64,000 bases of DNA from Pseudomonas putida. GTDB lineage: Bacteria > Pseudomonadota > Gammaproteobacteria > Pseudomonadales > Pseudomonadaceae. Made by a program: the position numbers and the translations under genes. The notes under the pieces were generated by a model, which ran no database searches, had not been told where the DNA came from, and saw nothing but the letters and a program-made list of their open reading frames with translations. This document shows positions 50,855-58,758 of the stretch, in pieces (position 1 is the stretch's first letter; each line of letters opens with the position of its first letter). The DNA lies in NCBI RefSeq assembly GCF_025905425.1, contig NZ_CP109603.1, positions 248,001 to 312,000 of the forward strand. The letters run 5' to 3'.

Positions 50855-53146
50855 TTACAGCAATTCGAAACTCTTCTGCTGCACCGCCTCGGAATCCAGC
50901 CCTACCTGGACATTGAATTCCCCAGGCTCGGCAACCCGCTGCAGTTGGCCATTGTAGAACTTCAGGTCTTCCTCGCTGATGCGGAAGGTCAATGTCTGCG
51001 ATTCGCCGGCCTTGAGCATCAGCTTCTGGAAGTTCTTCAACTCCTTGACCGGGCGGCTCATGGACGCCGTAACATCCTGCAGATACAACTGCACCACAGT
51101 CTCGCCGTCTCGCTTGCCGGTGTTCTTCACCGTGACCTTGGCCTCAAGCGTAGCGCCACGCTTGAGGTCCTTGCTCGACAGGGCCAGGCCCGACAACTCG
51201 AAGCTGCTGTAGCTCAAGCCATAACCAAACGGATACAGCGGCCCGTTGGGCTCCTCGAAGTACTGGGAGGTGTAGTTGCCTGGCTTGCCGGGTGTGAACG
51301 GCCGGCCAATGCGCGTGTGGTTGTAGTGCATTGGAATTTGCCCGACCGAACGCGGGAAGGTGATGGCCAGCTTGCCGGACGGGTTGTAGTCGCCGAACAG
51401 CACGTCGGCGATGGCATTGCCGCCCTCGGTGCCGCTGAACCAGGTTTCGAGCAGGGCGTCGGCCTGCTCACGCTCCCAGGCGATCGACAGCGGCCGGCCA
51501 TTCATCAGTACCAGGACCAGCGGCTTGCCAGTGGCTTTCAGGGCCTTGATCAGTTCGCGCTGGCTGGCCGGGATTTCCAGGGTGGTGCGGCTCGACGACT
51601 CGTGGGACATGCCACGCGACTCGCCGACCACCGCAATGACCACGTCGGACTGCTGGGCGGCCTTGACCGCTTCATCGATCAGCACTGCGGCGGGGCGCAG
51701 GTCATTGATGATTTCCGGGGCATCGAAGTTGAGGAAGTTCAGGTAGTCGAAGATCGCCTTGTCGCCGGTGATGTTGGAACCCTTGGCGTAGACCAGCTTG
51801 GCCTTGCCTTCCACGGCGCGGCGCAGGCCTTCGCGTACCGTCACCGAATGCATCGGTTTGCCGTCGGCTGCCCAGCTGCCCATCATGTCGATCGGCGCGT
51901 CGGCCAACGGGCCGACCAGGGCGATGGTGCCAGCCTTCTTCAGTGGCAGGGTCTGGTTGCGGTTTTCCAGCAGGACCAGGCTGCGGCGGGCCACGTCACG
52001 CGCGGCTTCTCGGTGCAGGCGGTCGTTGCCGTAGTAGTCCTTGAGGTCGGTTTCGGCTTTGCCGATACGCACGTACGGGTCCTTGAACAGGCCCATGTCG
52101 TACTTGGCGCCAAGCACTTCGCGCACTGCCTGGTCCAGTTCGCCCTGGGTCACTTCGCCGGACTTCAGCAGCCCGGGCAGTTCTTCGCCGTACAGGGTGT
52201 CGTTCATGCTCATGTCGATGCCGGCCTTGATCGCCAGCTTGGCGGCCTCTCGGCCGTCGCGGGCGACGCCGTGGCGAATCAGTTCCTGGATGGCGCCGTG
52301 GTCGCTGATGGTGACACCTTTGAAGCCCCACTCCTTGCGTAGCAGGTCGTTCATCAGCCAGGTGTTGGAGGTGGCCGGCACGCCATTGATAGAGTTGAGC
52401 GCCACCATGACCCCGCCAGCACCGGCATCGAGCGCGGCGCGGTAGGGCGGCAGGTAGTCGTTGTACATCTTCGGCAGGCTCATATCGACTGTGTTGTAGT
52501 CGCGGCCGCCTTCCACCGCACCGTACAGGGCAAAGTGCTTGACGATGGCCATGATGCTGTCGGGGTTGGCCGGGCTGCTGCCCTGGAACGAGCGCACCAT
52601 CACCTGGCCGATTCTCGACGTCAGGTAGGTATCTTCGCCGAAGCCTTCACTGGTACGGCCCCAGCGCGGGTCGCGCGCGATATCGACCATCGGTGCGAAG
52701 GTCATGTCCAGGGCGTCGGCAGCGGCTTCGATGGCCGCGGTGCGGCCGACCTTGGCGACGGCGTCCATGTCCCAGGTCGCGGCCATGCCCAGGCCGATCG
52801 GGAAAATGGTGCGCTCGCCATGAACGGTGTCGTAGGCGAAGAACATCGGAATCTTCAGGCGGCTGCGCATGGCCGCGTCCTGCATCGGCCGGTTCTCGGG
52901 CGCGGTGCGCGAGTTGAAAGTGCCGCCGATGCGGCCAGCGGCGATTTCTTCGCGGATCTTGTCGTGCGGCATCTCCGGGCCGATGCTGATCAGGCGCAGT
53001 TGGCCGATTTTTTCGGCTTCGGTCATCTGGCTGATCAGGTGATCGATGAACGCCTGCTTGTCCTGCAGAGGCGGGGCGGTGGGGGCGGCGAGGGCCACCT
53101 GACTGACAAGGCCCATGGCCAGGCCCAGCAAAGACAGTTTCATCAT
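50855..53146 (-). CDS. bglX: Periplasmic beta-glucosidase, GH3
   Basis: The 763-residue glycoside hydrolase family 3 enzyme has a signal peptide (1-20, ending VALA). The N-terminal TIM barrel has MFFAYDTVHGERTIFPIGLG and ARDPRWGRTSEGFGEDTYL. The nucleophile region GFKGVTISDHGAIQE carries the catalytic Asp. A C-terminal fibronectin-like domain (SYSSFELSGLALS onward) follows. It hydrolyses beta-linked oligosaccharides in the periplasm. It is monocistronic. Confidence 0.95.
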   Translation of the reverse strand: MMKLSLLGLAMGLVSQVALAAPTAPPLQDKQAFIDHLISQMTEAEKIGQLRLISIGPEMPHDKIREEIAAGRIGGTFNSRTAPENRPMQDAAMRSRLKIPMFFAYDTVHGERTIFPIGLGMAATWDMDAVAKVGRTAAIEAAADALDMTFAPMVDIARDPRWGRTSEGFGEDTYLTSRIGQVMVRSFQGSSPANPDSIMAIVKHFALYGAVEGGRDYNTVDMSLPKMYNDYLPPYRAALDAGAGGVMVALNSINGVPATSNTWLMNDLLRKEWGFKGVTISDHGAIQELIRHGVARDGREAAKLAIKAGIDMSMNDTLYGEELPGLLKSGEVTQGELDQAVREVLGAKYDMGLFKDPYVRIGKAETDLKDYYGNDRLHREAARDVARRSLVLLENRNQTLPLKKAGTIALVGPLADAPIDMMGSWAADGKPMHSVTVREGLRRAVEGKAKLVYAKGSNITGDKAIFDYLNFLNFDAPEIINDLRPAAVLIDEAVKAAQQSDVVIAVVGESRGMSHESSSRTTLEIPASQRELIKALKATGKPLVLVLMNGRPLSIAWEREQADALLETWFSGTEGGNAIADVLFGDYNPSGKLAITFPRSVGQIPMHYNHTRIGRPFTPGKPGNYTSQYFEEPNGPLYPFGYGLSYSSFELSGLALSSKDLKRGATLEAKVTVKNTGKRDGETVVQLYLQDVTASMSRPVKELKNFQKLMLKAGESQTLTFRISEEDLKFYNGQLQRVAEPGEFNVQVGLDSEAVQQKSFELL

Positions 53147-53212
53147 GGATTCCGTTGTGGGGCCTGTGCCGTATCCACAGTGATACGCGCGCGGCCGAAG
53201 TTTTCAGGCGGC

Positions 53213-53309
53213 TATTGTTGTACAGTTCGGGGGCGATTCTTCCAGCGGCGGATTATGCCTGAATATGTCGGCTGCCGATGGCACCCTGAATGCCCGTATT
53301 ACAACAATA
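53213..53309. promoter_or_regulatory. Spaced 10-bp inverted repeat between bglX and the TPM gene
   Basis: tattgttgta (53213-53222) and tacaacaata (53300-53309) are exact complements 77 bases apart in the divergent intergenic region. Possible paired operator sites; no known regulator. Confidence 0.35.
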
Positions 53310-53332
53310 AGAACGATCGAGAGACCGCTGGC

Positions 53333-53950
53333 ATGACCCCCCTCAATGAATACGATCAACGCCAGATCGCCGAAGCCATTGCCCGTGCCGAACGGCGCAC
53401 CGATGCCGAATTGGTGACGGTGCTGGCCCGCCGTGCCGACGATTACGCCTACCTGCCACTGTTATGGGCTGCTGTGCTGGCGCTGGCCGTGCCTGGCCTG
53501 CTGCAGATGCTGCTGGGCTGGCCCGGTGTGCGTGGTTTGCTGGTGGCTAACGTCGTGCTGTTCATCGGTTTGTGCCTGCTGTTGCGCAACCCGCGCCTGG
53601 CCGGCTGGCTGATCCCCCGTGCCTGGCGCCGCCGGCGTGCGTCGAGCCTGGCCCGTCAGCAGTTTCGCGAGCAGAACCTGCAGCGCACCACAGGTGCCAC
53701 GGGGGTGCTGATTTTCGTCAGTGAGGCGGAGCGGCATGTGGAAATCCTGGTCGATCAGGGGGTCGAGCAGTGCCTCGATGCCACCGCCCGTGCAGCCATC
53801 GTCGGCCGTTTTGCCGAACAGGTCCGCCAGGGCCGGACCTTGCAGGGCTTTGTCGATTGCATCGAGGCCTGCGGCGAGTTGCTCAGCGAACATGTGCCGC
53901 CCACCCATAGCCGCAACGAACTGCCCAACCGTTTGGTGATTCTGGACTGA
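53333..53950 (+). CDS. TPM-domain membrane protein
   Basis: The 205-residue protein begins MTPLNEYDQRQIAEAIARAERRTDAELVTVLARR, with one or two membrane segments at about 44-85 and a TPM-like domain (GVLIFVSEAERHVEILVDQGV). TPM proteins are phosphatase-like/unknown. The frame is open for 800 bases upstream but that region is antisense to bglX; the ATG at 53333 is used. Ends 96 bases before the methyltransferase. Confidence 0.77.
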   Translation: MTPLNEYDQRQIAEAIARAERRTDAELVTVLARRADDYAYLPLLWAAVLALAVPGLLQMLLGWPGVRGLLVANVVLFIGLCLLLRNPRLAGWLIPRAWRRRRASSLARQQFREQNLQRTTGATGVLIFVSEAERHVEILVDQGVEQCLDATARAAIVGRFAEQVRQGRTLQGFVDCIEACGELLSEHVPPTHSRNELPNRLVILD

Positions 53951-54045
53951 CAAAAGCGGGCATACGGATTGGGGGGCCAGCTCCACACCTGTAGAATGCG
54001 TGGCATTGCGCAACGCGCTCCCTGCAACTCGAGGCACCGTTTTTC

Positions 54046-55260
54046 ATGTCCGCCAGTCCTTCCGCTTCCACTGCGCCAGATGCGCGCGCCCAGTTCCTTG
54101 AGCTGCTGAGCGCTGCCCTGCACGGTAATACCTTGGTCAAACTGGTGCTGGCGCGCCATGTCGGTGCCGATCAGACCCTGCAGCGGATCATCGCCAAGCC
54201 GTTGCAGGTCAAGGGCCAGCCCTGCCTGTCGCTGGTGTATCGCCACCAGACCCGTGACATCACCCGTAACCTGCCGCTGGAGCAGGCCGAGGCACTGGTT
54301 GCCGAACTGCTGCCTGAAAGCTTTCGCAATGCCCACCTGTTCGAGGCCGACGGCGAAGTGCAGCTGACCTTCAGCAAGAAGGGCAAGCCCATGCTCCAGC
54401 GCCACGGCGCCCAGGCGCCGCGTGAAGCGGCGGCAAGCAGCGGCCATGATCGGGAGAAAAAGCGTTACCTGGAGTTGTCGCGGCCTTTTCTGCGTGACCT
54501 GGGCGTGACCGATGCACAAGGCGCGTTGATTCCGTCGATGTCGCGCAAGTGGAAGCAGATCAACAAGTTCATCGAGGTGTTCGAGCACGCCCTGGCCAGC
54601 GCGCCGGTGCCTGCCGAGCAGGCCCTGCGCGTGGCCGATTTTGGCTCGGGCAAGGGTTACCTGACCTTTGCCATGCACGACTACTTGCGCAATACCCTGG
54701 GCCGCGAAGCCCAGGTGACTGGCGTGGAGCTTCGCCAGGAGATGGTCGACCTGTGCAACGCCGCGGCCTCGCGCCTGGAGCACCCAGGCCTTGAGTTTCA
54801 GTGCGGTGATGTGCGCAGCGTGGTGCCCGAAGCCATCGAGGTGATGATCGCCCTGCACGCCTGCGACATCGCCACCGACTACGCCATCCACACCGGCATC
54901 CGCTGCAACGCCGCAATCATCATGTGCTCGCCGTGCTGCCACAAACAGATCCGCCCGCAACTGCACAGCCCAGGGTTGCTGCAGCCGATGCTGCAGTATG
55001 GGTTGCACTTGGGGCAGCAGGCCGAAATGCTCACCGACAGCCTGCGCGCGCTGTACCTGGAAGCCTGTGGTTATGAAACCAAGGTGTTCGAGTTCATTTC
55101 GTTGGAGCACACCAACAAGAACAAGATGATTCTGGCAGTGAAGCGCAAACAGCCGGTGGATAACGGGGCGCTGCTGGAGAAGATTGCGCAGCTCAAGGGG
55201 TTTTATGGGGTGCAGGAGCATTGCCTGGAGACGTTGTTGCGAGGGGATGGGTTGATCTGA
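54046..55260 (+). CDS. SAM-dependent methyltransferase (Methyltransf_32 type)
   Basis: The 404-residue protein has a class I methyltransferase core: ADFGSGKGYLTFAMHDYL (SAM-binding motif I) and IALHACDIATDYAI. SPCCHK lies near residue 304 in a pattern typical of the Methyltransf_32/GSTCD group. An N-terminal domain of about 150 residues precedes it. The substrate is unknown; RNA or small-molecule targets are possible. Confidence 0.82.
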   Translation: MSASPSASTAPDARAQFLELLSAALHGNTLVKLVLARHVGADQTLQRIIAKPLQVKGQPCLSLVYRHQTRDITRNLPLEQAEALVAELLPESFRNAHLFEADGEVQLTFSKKGKPMLQRHGAQAPREAAASSGHDREKKRYLELSRPFLRDLGVTDAQGALIPSMSRKWKQINKFIEVFEHALASAPVPAEQALRVADFGSGKGYLTFAMHDYLRNTLGREAQVTGVELRQEMVDLCNAAASRLEHPGLEFQCGDVRSVVPEAIEVMIALHACDIATDYAIHTGIRCNAAIIMCSPCCHKQIRPQLHSPGLLQPMLQYGLHLGQQAEMLTDSLRALYLEACGYETKVFEFISLEHTNKNKMILAVKRKQPVDNGALLEKIAQLKGFYGVQEHCLETLLRGDGLI

Positions 55261-55400
55261 ATGCGGCAAACTGGATGAAGCGCCGATAAGTCCCTTCCTC
55301 CCCGCTGGCGCTCCCAACGCTCGCTGAGCGCTGATCCTGAATGTAAGTAGGAAATTCCTCCCGAGCATCTCTCGACGGTGTTTGGCGTGAAGAAATCTGT

Positions 55401-55468
55401 AGTGTGGCCTGCACGTGCAAGCCATTCATGGTTGTCGTTTGACAACCTGATGGGTGTGAGTCCACACT
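55401..55468 (+). promoter_or_regulatory. Nested inverted repeats in the leader of the HTH gene
   Basis: Outer arms agtgtgg (55401-55407) and ccacact (55462-55468) enclose an inner 7-bp hairpin ggttgtc-gttt-gacaacc (55430-55447) and a gcacgtgc palindrome. It could be an operator or folded leader. The rest of the 55261-55518 gap shows nothing recognisable. Confidence 0.4.
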
Positions 55469-55518
55469 GGAGAAAAGCTGATGTCACGCCCCAGTCATGC
55501 TGCTGAGGAACAGTAGCG

Positions 55519-56028
55519 ATGGAATACGAGTTCACCCTCAAGTATCAACTGAACGAAAACGAAGATCCCGATGCGCTTCTGGAACGTCTGGCCAAGGCAG
55601 GTTGTGAGGACGCTTTGGTTGGCGTAGGGCAGCCCGGTCGCTTGGCACTGGCTTTTATCCGCGAGTCTTCAACGGCCAGAGAAGCCATAGAGAGCGCCCT
55701 CAATGATGTTCGTGAGGCGGTGCCGGGCGCGCGTCTGATCGAGGCGACGCCAGACCTCGTCGGGCTTACCGATGTAGCCGAAATTGTGGGCGTATCGCGC
55801 CAGAACATGCGTAAGTTGATGCTCGTACACAGCCATAGTTTTCCTGCACCTATTCACGAGGGCAGTACTTCGCTTTGGCACCTGGCCGAGGTTCTGATCT
55901 GGTTACAGGCACGCGGAAGCTACGCTATCGGCCCGGAAACCCTTGACCTGGCTCGCGTAGCGATGACGGTCAATGTTTCGAGTGCCTATGAGCGGGTCTT
56001 CGGTCATTCACCGAAACAGGCCTATTGA
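55519..56028 (+). CDS. Helix-turn-helix DNA-binding protein
   Basis: The 169-residue protein has an alpha/beta N-terminal domain (residues 1-75) and a MerR/AlpA-like helix-turn-helix DVAEIVGVSRQNMRKLMLVH (about 85-105) followed by a wing (SLWHLAEVLIWLQARG). It may regulate itself or neighbouring accessory genes. The nearest neighbour, DUF4917, is convergent. No known family was recognised. Confidence 0.7.
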   Translation: MEYEFTLKYQLNENEDPDALLERLAKAGCEDALVGVGQPGRLALAFIRESSTAREAIESALNDVREAVPGARLIEATPDLVGLTDVAEIVGVSRQNMRKLMLVHSHSFPAPIHEGSTSLWHLAEVLIWLQARGSYAIGPETLDLARVAMTVNVSSAYERVFGHSPKQAY

Positions 56029-56047
56029 ACCTAAGCCAGGGCGCGCC

Positions 56048-57058
56048 TCAACGTCGAGCAACCGGTACCTCGATCGCCAGTTCGGCCAACCCCAACGGGT
56101 GCGTGCTCGCGTCGAAAAAGTGCAGCCCAGTCGCCGGCAAATCCCCGAACCGATCAATGAAATGCTGCTTCTGATTGATCACCGAAGCATCCCCCAACGG
56201 CCGAATGGCTATCGACAAGTGACGGGGTTGTGCCTGGCGCACAGCCTCGACCAGGTGCTGGTCACTGCTGTCCAGATGCTGCCCGAATAGGCACAGGCCC
56301 TGGCTTTCCTGCGCCAGTTGGCCGAGGCACCAGCTCAGGTAGTCCGAGTGACGGATGGCGCGCAGCTTTTCGTCACTACGGTCTTCGTTGATGAACAGCG
56401 GCACTTCACCCGGAATGTTCACAGCAAAGCCATCAAGCAATTCGGCGCTTTCGGCGCTGCGTTGGCGGGTGGCGCCATCAGGCAGTTTCAGCAGGTGCAG
56501 GCCGCCATGCAGGTGCAGCAGCCGGGTGCCTTCGGTGCGGGTGCGGCGTACGTCGAAGAAGCCTTGCTCATCGAACAGTTCAGCAAAGCCTTGTGGGGCG
56601 TGCTGCACGGCCCACGGCAGGATCAGGTCGTAGTTGCTGGTGTAGATGCTGCGATAGCCACGCAGCGCCTGGTTGAGCTTGGCAAGCGCGGCTGCCGGCA
56701 TCAGCGGCCATGGCAGATGCACCGTGCGCACGGCATGAATCAACGCTTCTTTGATCGAGTAGTAGCGGTTCAGCGGTGCGGTGGAGTTGATAGCCAGGGC
56801 GGCGTTGGCTCGTACGGTGGTATTGAGGGCGCTGAGCACAGGCTCGAACAGCTCCGTGGCGAGCGACTTGAACAGGGCCTGGTCGCTGATTGCCAGGCCC
56901 TTTTTGCGGCCCGCGCGTTGCGCTTGCTCGAACAGTGAGAAATAGCCGAACGGCTTCCACAGTGCACGGCTGGCGCCATTGCCCAGCAACAGGGCGTCGC
57001 AAGGGTGGCGTTGGTCGAGTTCAGGCCAAGGGGCGAGGTGAGCGTCAAGTGCGGGCAT
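56048..57058 (-). CDS. DUF4917 family protein
   Basis: The 336-residue protein has the DUF4917 pattern. It includes CDALLLGNGASRALW near the N-terminus, SIYTSNYDLILPWAVQ in the middle, LLHLHGGLHLL, and GLCLFGQHLDSSDQHLVEA near the end. The order YTSNYD, HLHGG and a late GxxxxxSD block resembles SIR2-like NAD-binding folds, which occur in phage-defence proteins; this is a suggestion only. The start at 57058 is chosen over a longer extension. It is divergent from the iron operon. Confidence 0.72.
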   Translation of the reverse strand: MPALDAHLAPWPELDQRHPCDALLLGNGASRALWKPFGYFSLFEQAQRAGRKKGLAISDQALFKSLATELFEPVLSALNTTVRANAALAINSTAPLNRYYSIKEALIHAVRTVHLPWPLMPAAALAKLNQALRGYRSIYTSNYDLILPWAVQHAPQGFAELFDEQGFFDVRRTRTEGTRLLHLHGGLHLLKLPDGATRQRSAESAELLDGFAVNIPGEVPLFINEDRSDEKLRAIRHSDYLSWCLGQLAQESQGLCLFGQHLDSSDQHLVEAVRQAQPRHLSIAIRPLGDASVINQKQHFIDRFGDLPATGLHFFDASTHPLGLAELAIEVPVARR

Positions 57059-57153
57059 GCGGGGTCCGTTGGGCGAAGCGGAAAACGGGGCGACTTTAGC
57101 ATGCCATGCAAACACCCGGTTATTGAGGCTGGCGATGGCAAGAAGTCATGTGT

Positions 57154-57174
57154 GAGAATGATAGGAATTCCTAT
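57154..57174. promoter_or_regulatory. Fur-box-like sequence before the sigma factor
   Basis: gagaatgataggaattcct resembles the Fur box (about 12 of 19 bases) and contains the palindrome ataggaattcctat. It is 18 bases before the FecI-type gene, consistent with iron repression. Confidence 0.65.
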
Positions 57175-57192
57175 TAACGACGCTCGCCTTCA

Positions 57193-57732
57193 ATGACCTC
57201 CATTACCACGCCCTGGGCTGGCACTGCTTCGACGTTTCAGGCAGTCGTCGATGACCTGCTGGCCAACTACAGTGATTTGCGTCGCTACCTGTGCGGGCGC
57301 CTGCGTAACCCCGACGACGCCGCAGACATTGCCCAGTCCAGTTTCGCCCAGGCCTACGCCCATGCCCTGAATGCGCCGGTGCTCAATGCCCGCGCGTTGT
57401 TGTTTCAGGCCGCGCGTAACCTGTGCATTGACCAGTACCGCCGTCGCAGTACTGAACTGGCGGCGTTGGAAGACTGGCTGGTGCGGGTGGACGGGCTGAG
57501 CCCCAGCGTCGAAGACATCATGATCGCGCGTGAGCAACTGCAGCAATTGATCGCGATGATCGAGCGCATGCCACGCCTGCGCCGCGAAGTGTTCGTGCGG
57601 GTGCGGCTGTATGGCCAGAGCCACCGGGAAGTGTGCGATGCGCTGGGGCTGTCGGCCAAGTCGGTGGAATTGCACATCGCCCGCGCGGTGTTCGACCTCT
57701 CCGAACTGCGCATGGCCAGCCGTCATGGCTGA
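57193..57732 (+). CDS. FecI-type ECF sigma factor
   Basis: The 179-residue iron-starvation ECF sigma factor has region 2 (LRRYLCGRLRNPDDAADIAQSSFAQAYA) and region 4 (HREVCDALGLSAKSVELHIARAVFDL). It is expected to drive the downstream receptor when its FecR-type partner is signalled by the receptor. It overlaps the FecR gene by 8 bases. A Fur-box-like site lies upstream. Confidence 0.9.
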   Translation: MTSITTPWAGTASTFQAVVDDLLANYSDLRRYLCGRLRNPDDAADIAQSSFAQAYAHALNAPVLNARALLFQAARNLCIDQYRRRSTELAALEDWLVRVDGLSPSVEDIMIAREQLQQLIAMIERMPRLRREVFVRVRLYGQSHREVCDALGLSAKSVELHIARAVFDLSELRMASRHG

Positions 57733-58687
57733 ACCTGCAGCCGCACGCAAGGTACAGCAGGCCCTGGTCTACCTCGCCGCCATGCATGGTGACGACCCCG
57801 CACGGGTGCGCGAAGCCAGCGGCCAGGCACAGCGCTGGCGGCACAAGAGCGATGAGCATGAGCAGGCCTGGCAAGAGGCTGAACAGCGCTGGCAGTTGGT
57901 GCACCGCCTGGCGCCGCAACTGCGCGGCGCCCTGCAACCGCAGCCGTTCGATCCGAGCCGACGGCGCCTGTTGCGCCAAGGCGGCGCGCTGGCAGTGGTG
58001 CTGGCGGCAGGTGGCTGGTTGGGTTGGATGTGGCAGCGCACCGCAGCATTCCAGCAGGACCTGCAGACCGCACACGGCGAACAGCCCCGCAGCCTGGCCT
58101 TGCCCGATGGCAGCCAACTGCTGGTGGCGGCCGAGAGCAACCTGCGCATCCGTTTCGATCACGGCCAGCGCCAGGTGATGCTGCTGCACGGCAATGTCTT
58201 CTTCGACGTCGCCCATGAGCGCTGGCGGCCTTTCCACATCAGCACCCGGGTGGGCAGTGTGCAGGTGTTGGGTACGGCCTTTACGGTCAGTGACCGGGGC
58301 GACCGGGTATTCGTGGCGGTGGCCCGCGGCCGGGTGCAGGTCCGTGACCTGCACGGTGGTGAACGTACCCTTGGCGCGGGGGAACGTGTCTGCATCGATG
58401 GCCAGGGGCATCTGGGCAGTCTGCATGCACAGGGGCAGCTCGGCCCGGACAGGGACCATTGGCAACGCGGTTGGTGGTCTTACACTGATCAGTCGCTGCG
58501 TGAAGTGATCGGCGAACTCAACGCTTATCTGGCGCAGCCCGTGCTGCTGGCGCCGGAAGTCGCCGAGCTGAAGCTGACCGGAAGTTTCCCCAGTGACCAA
58601 CCCCAGAAGCTGCTGGACGCTTTGCCACGGATTCTGCCGGTGCGCGTGAGTGAACGGCAGGGCAGGGTGGCGCTTTTGCCCCGCTGA
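57725..58687 (+). CDS. FecR-type anti-sigma/sigma regulator
   Basis: The 320-residue inner-membrane regulator has an N-terminal cytoplasmic DUF4880-like domain (ALVYLAAMHGDDPARVREA and WRHKSDEHEQAWQEAEQRW). A single membrane segment (GGALAVVLAAGGWLGWMW, about 86-103) and a periplasmic FecR domain follow (LPDGSQLLVAAESNLRIRF, VGSVQVLGTAFTVSDRGDRVFVAVARGRVQV). It holds or activates the sigma factor in response to the receptor. A 72-base gap with a 7-bp hairpin (gaggggt/acccctc) separates it from the receptor gene. Confidence 0.9.
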   Translation: MAEPAAARKVQQALVYLAAMHGDDPARVREASGQAQRWRHKSDEHEQAWQEAEQRWQLVHRLAPQLRGALQPQPFDPSRRRLLRQGGALAVVLAAGGWLGWMWQRTAAFQQDLQTAHGEQPRSLALPDGSQLLVAAESNLRIRFDHGQRQVMLLHGNVFFDVAHERWRPFHISTRVGSVQVLGTAFTVSDRGDRVFVAVARGRVQVRDLHGGERTLGAGERVCIDGQGHLGSLHAQGQLGPDRDHWQRGWWSYTDQSLREVIGELNAYLAQPVLLAPEVAELKLTGSFPSDQPQKLLDALPRILPVRVSERQGRVALLPR

Positions 58688-58758
58688 AAAAGTTTTGAGG
58701 GGTAAGGCGCTGGAGCGGCGTCATCAACGGTGAACCCCTCCAAGAGCAAGGACCCTTC

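Noticed and set aside
52535..53332. N-terminal extension of the TPM-domain gene by 266 codons
   Set aside because: The extension is antisense to bglX and has no homology; the ATG at 53333 fits the family.
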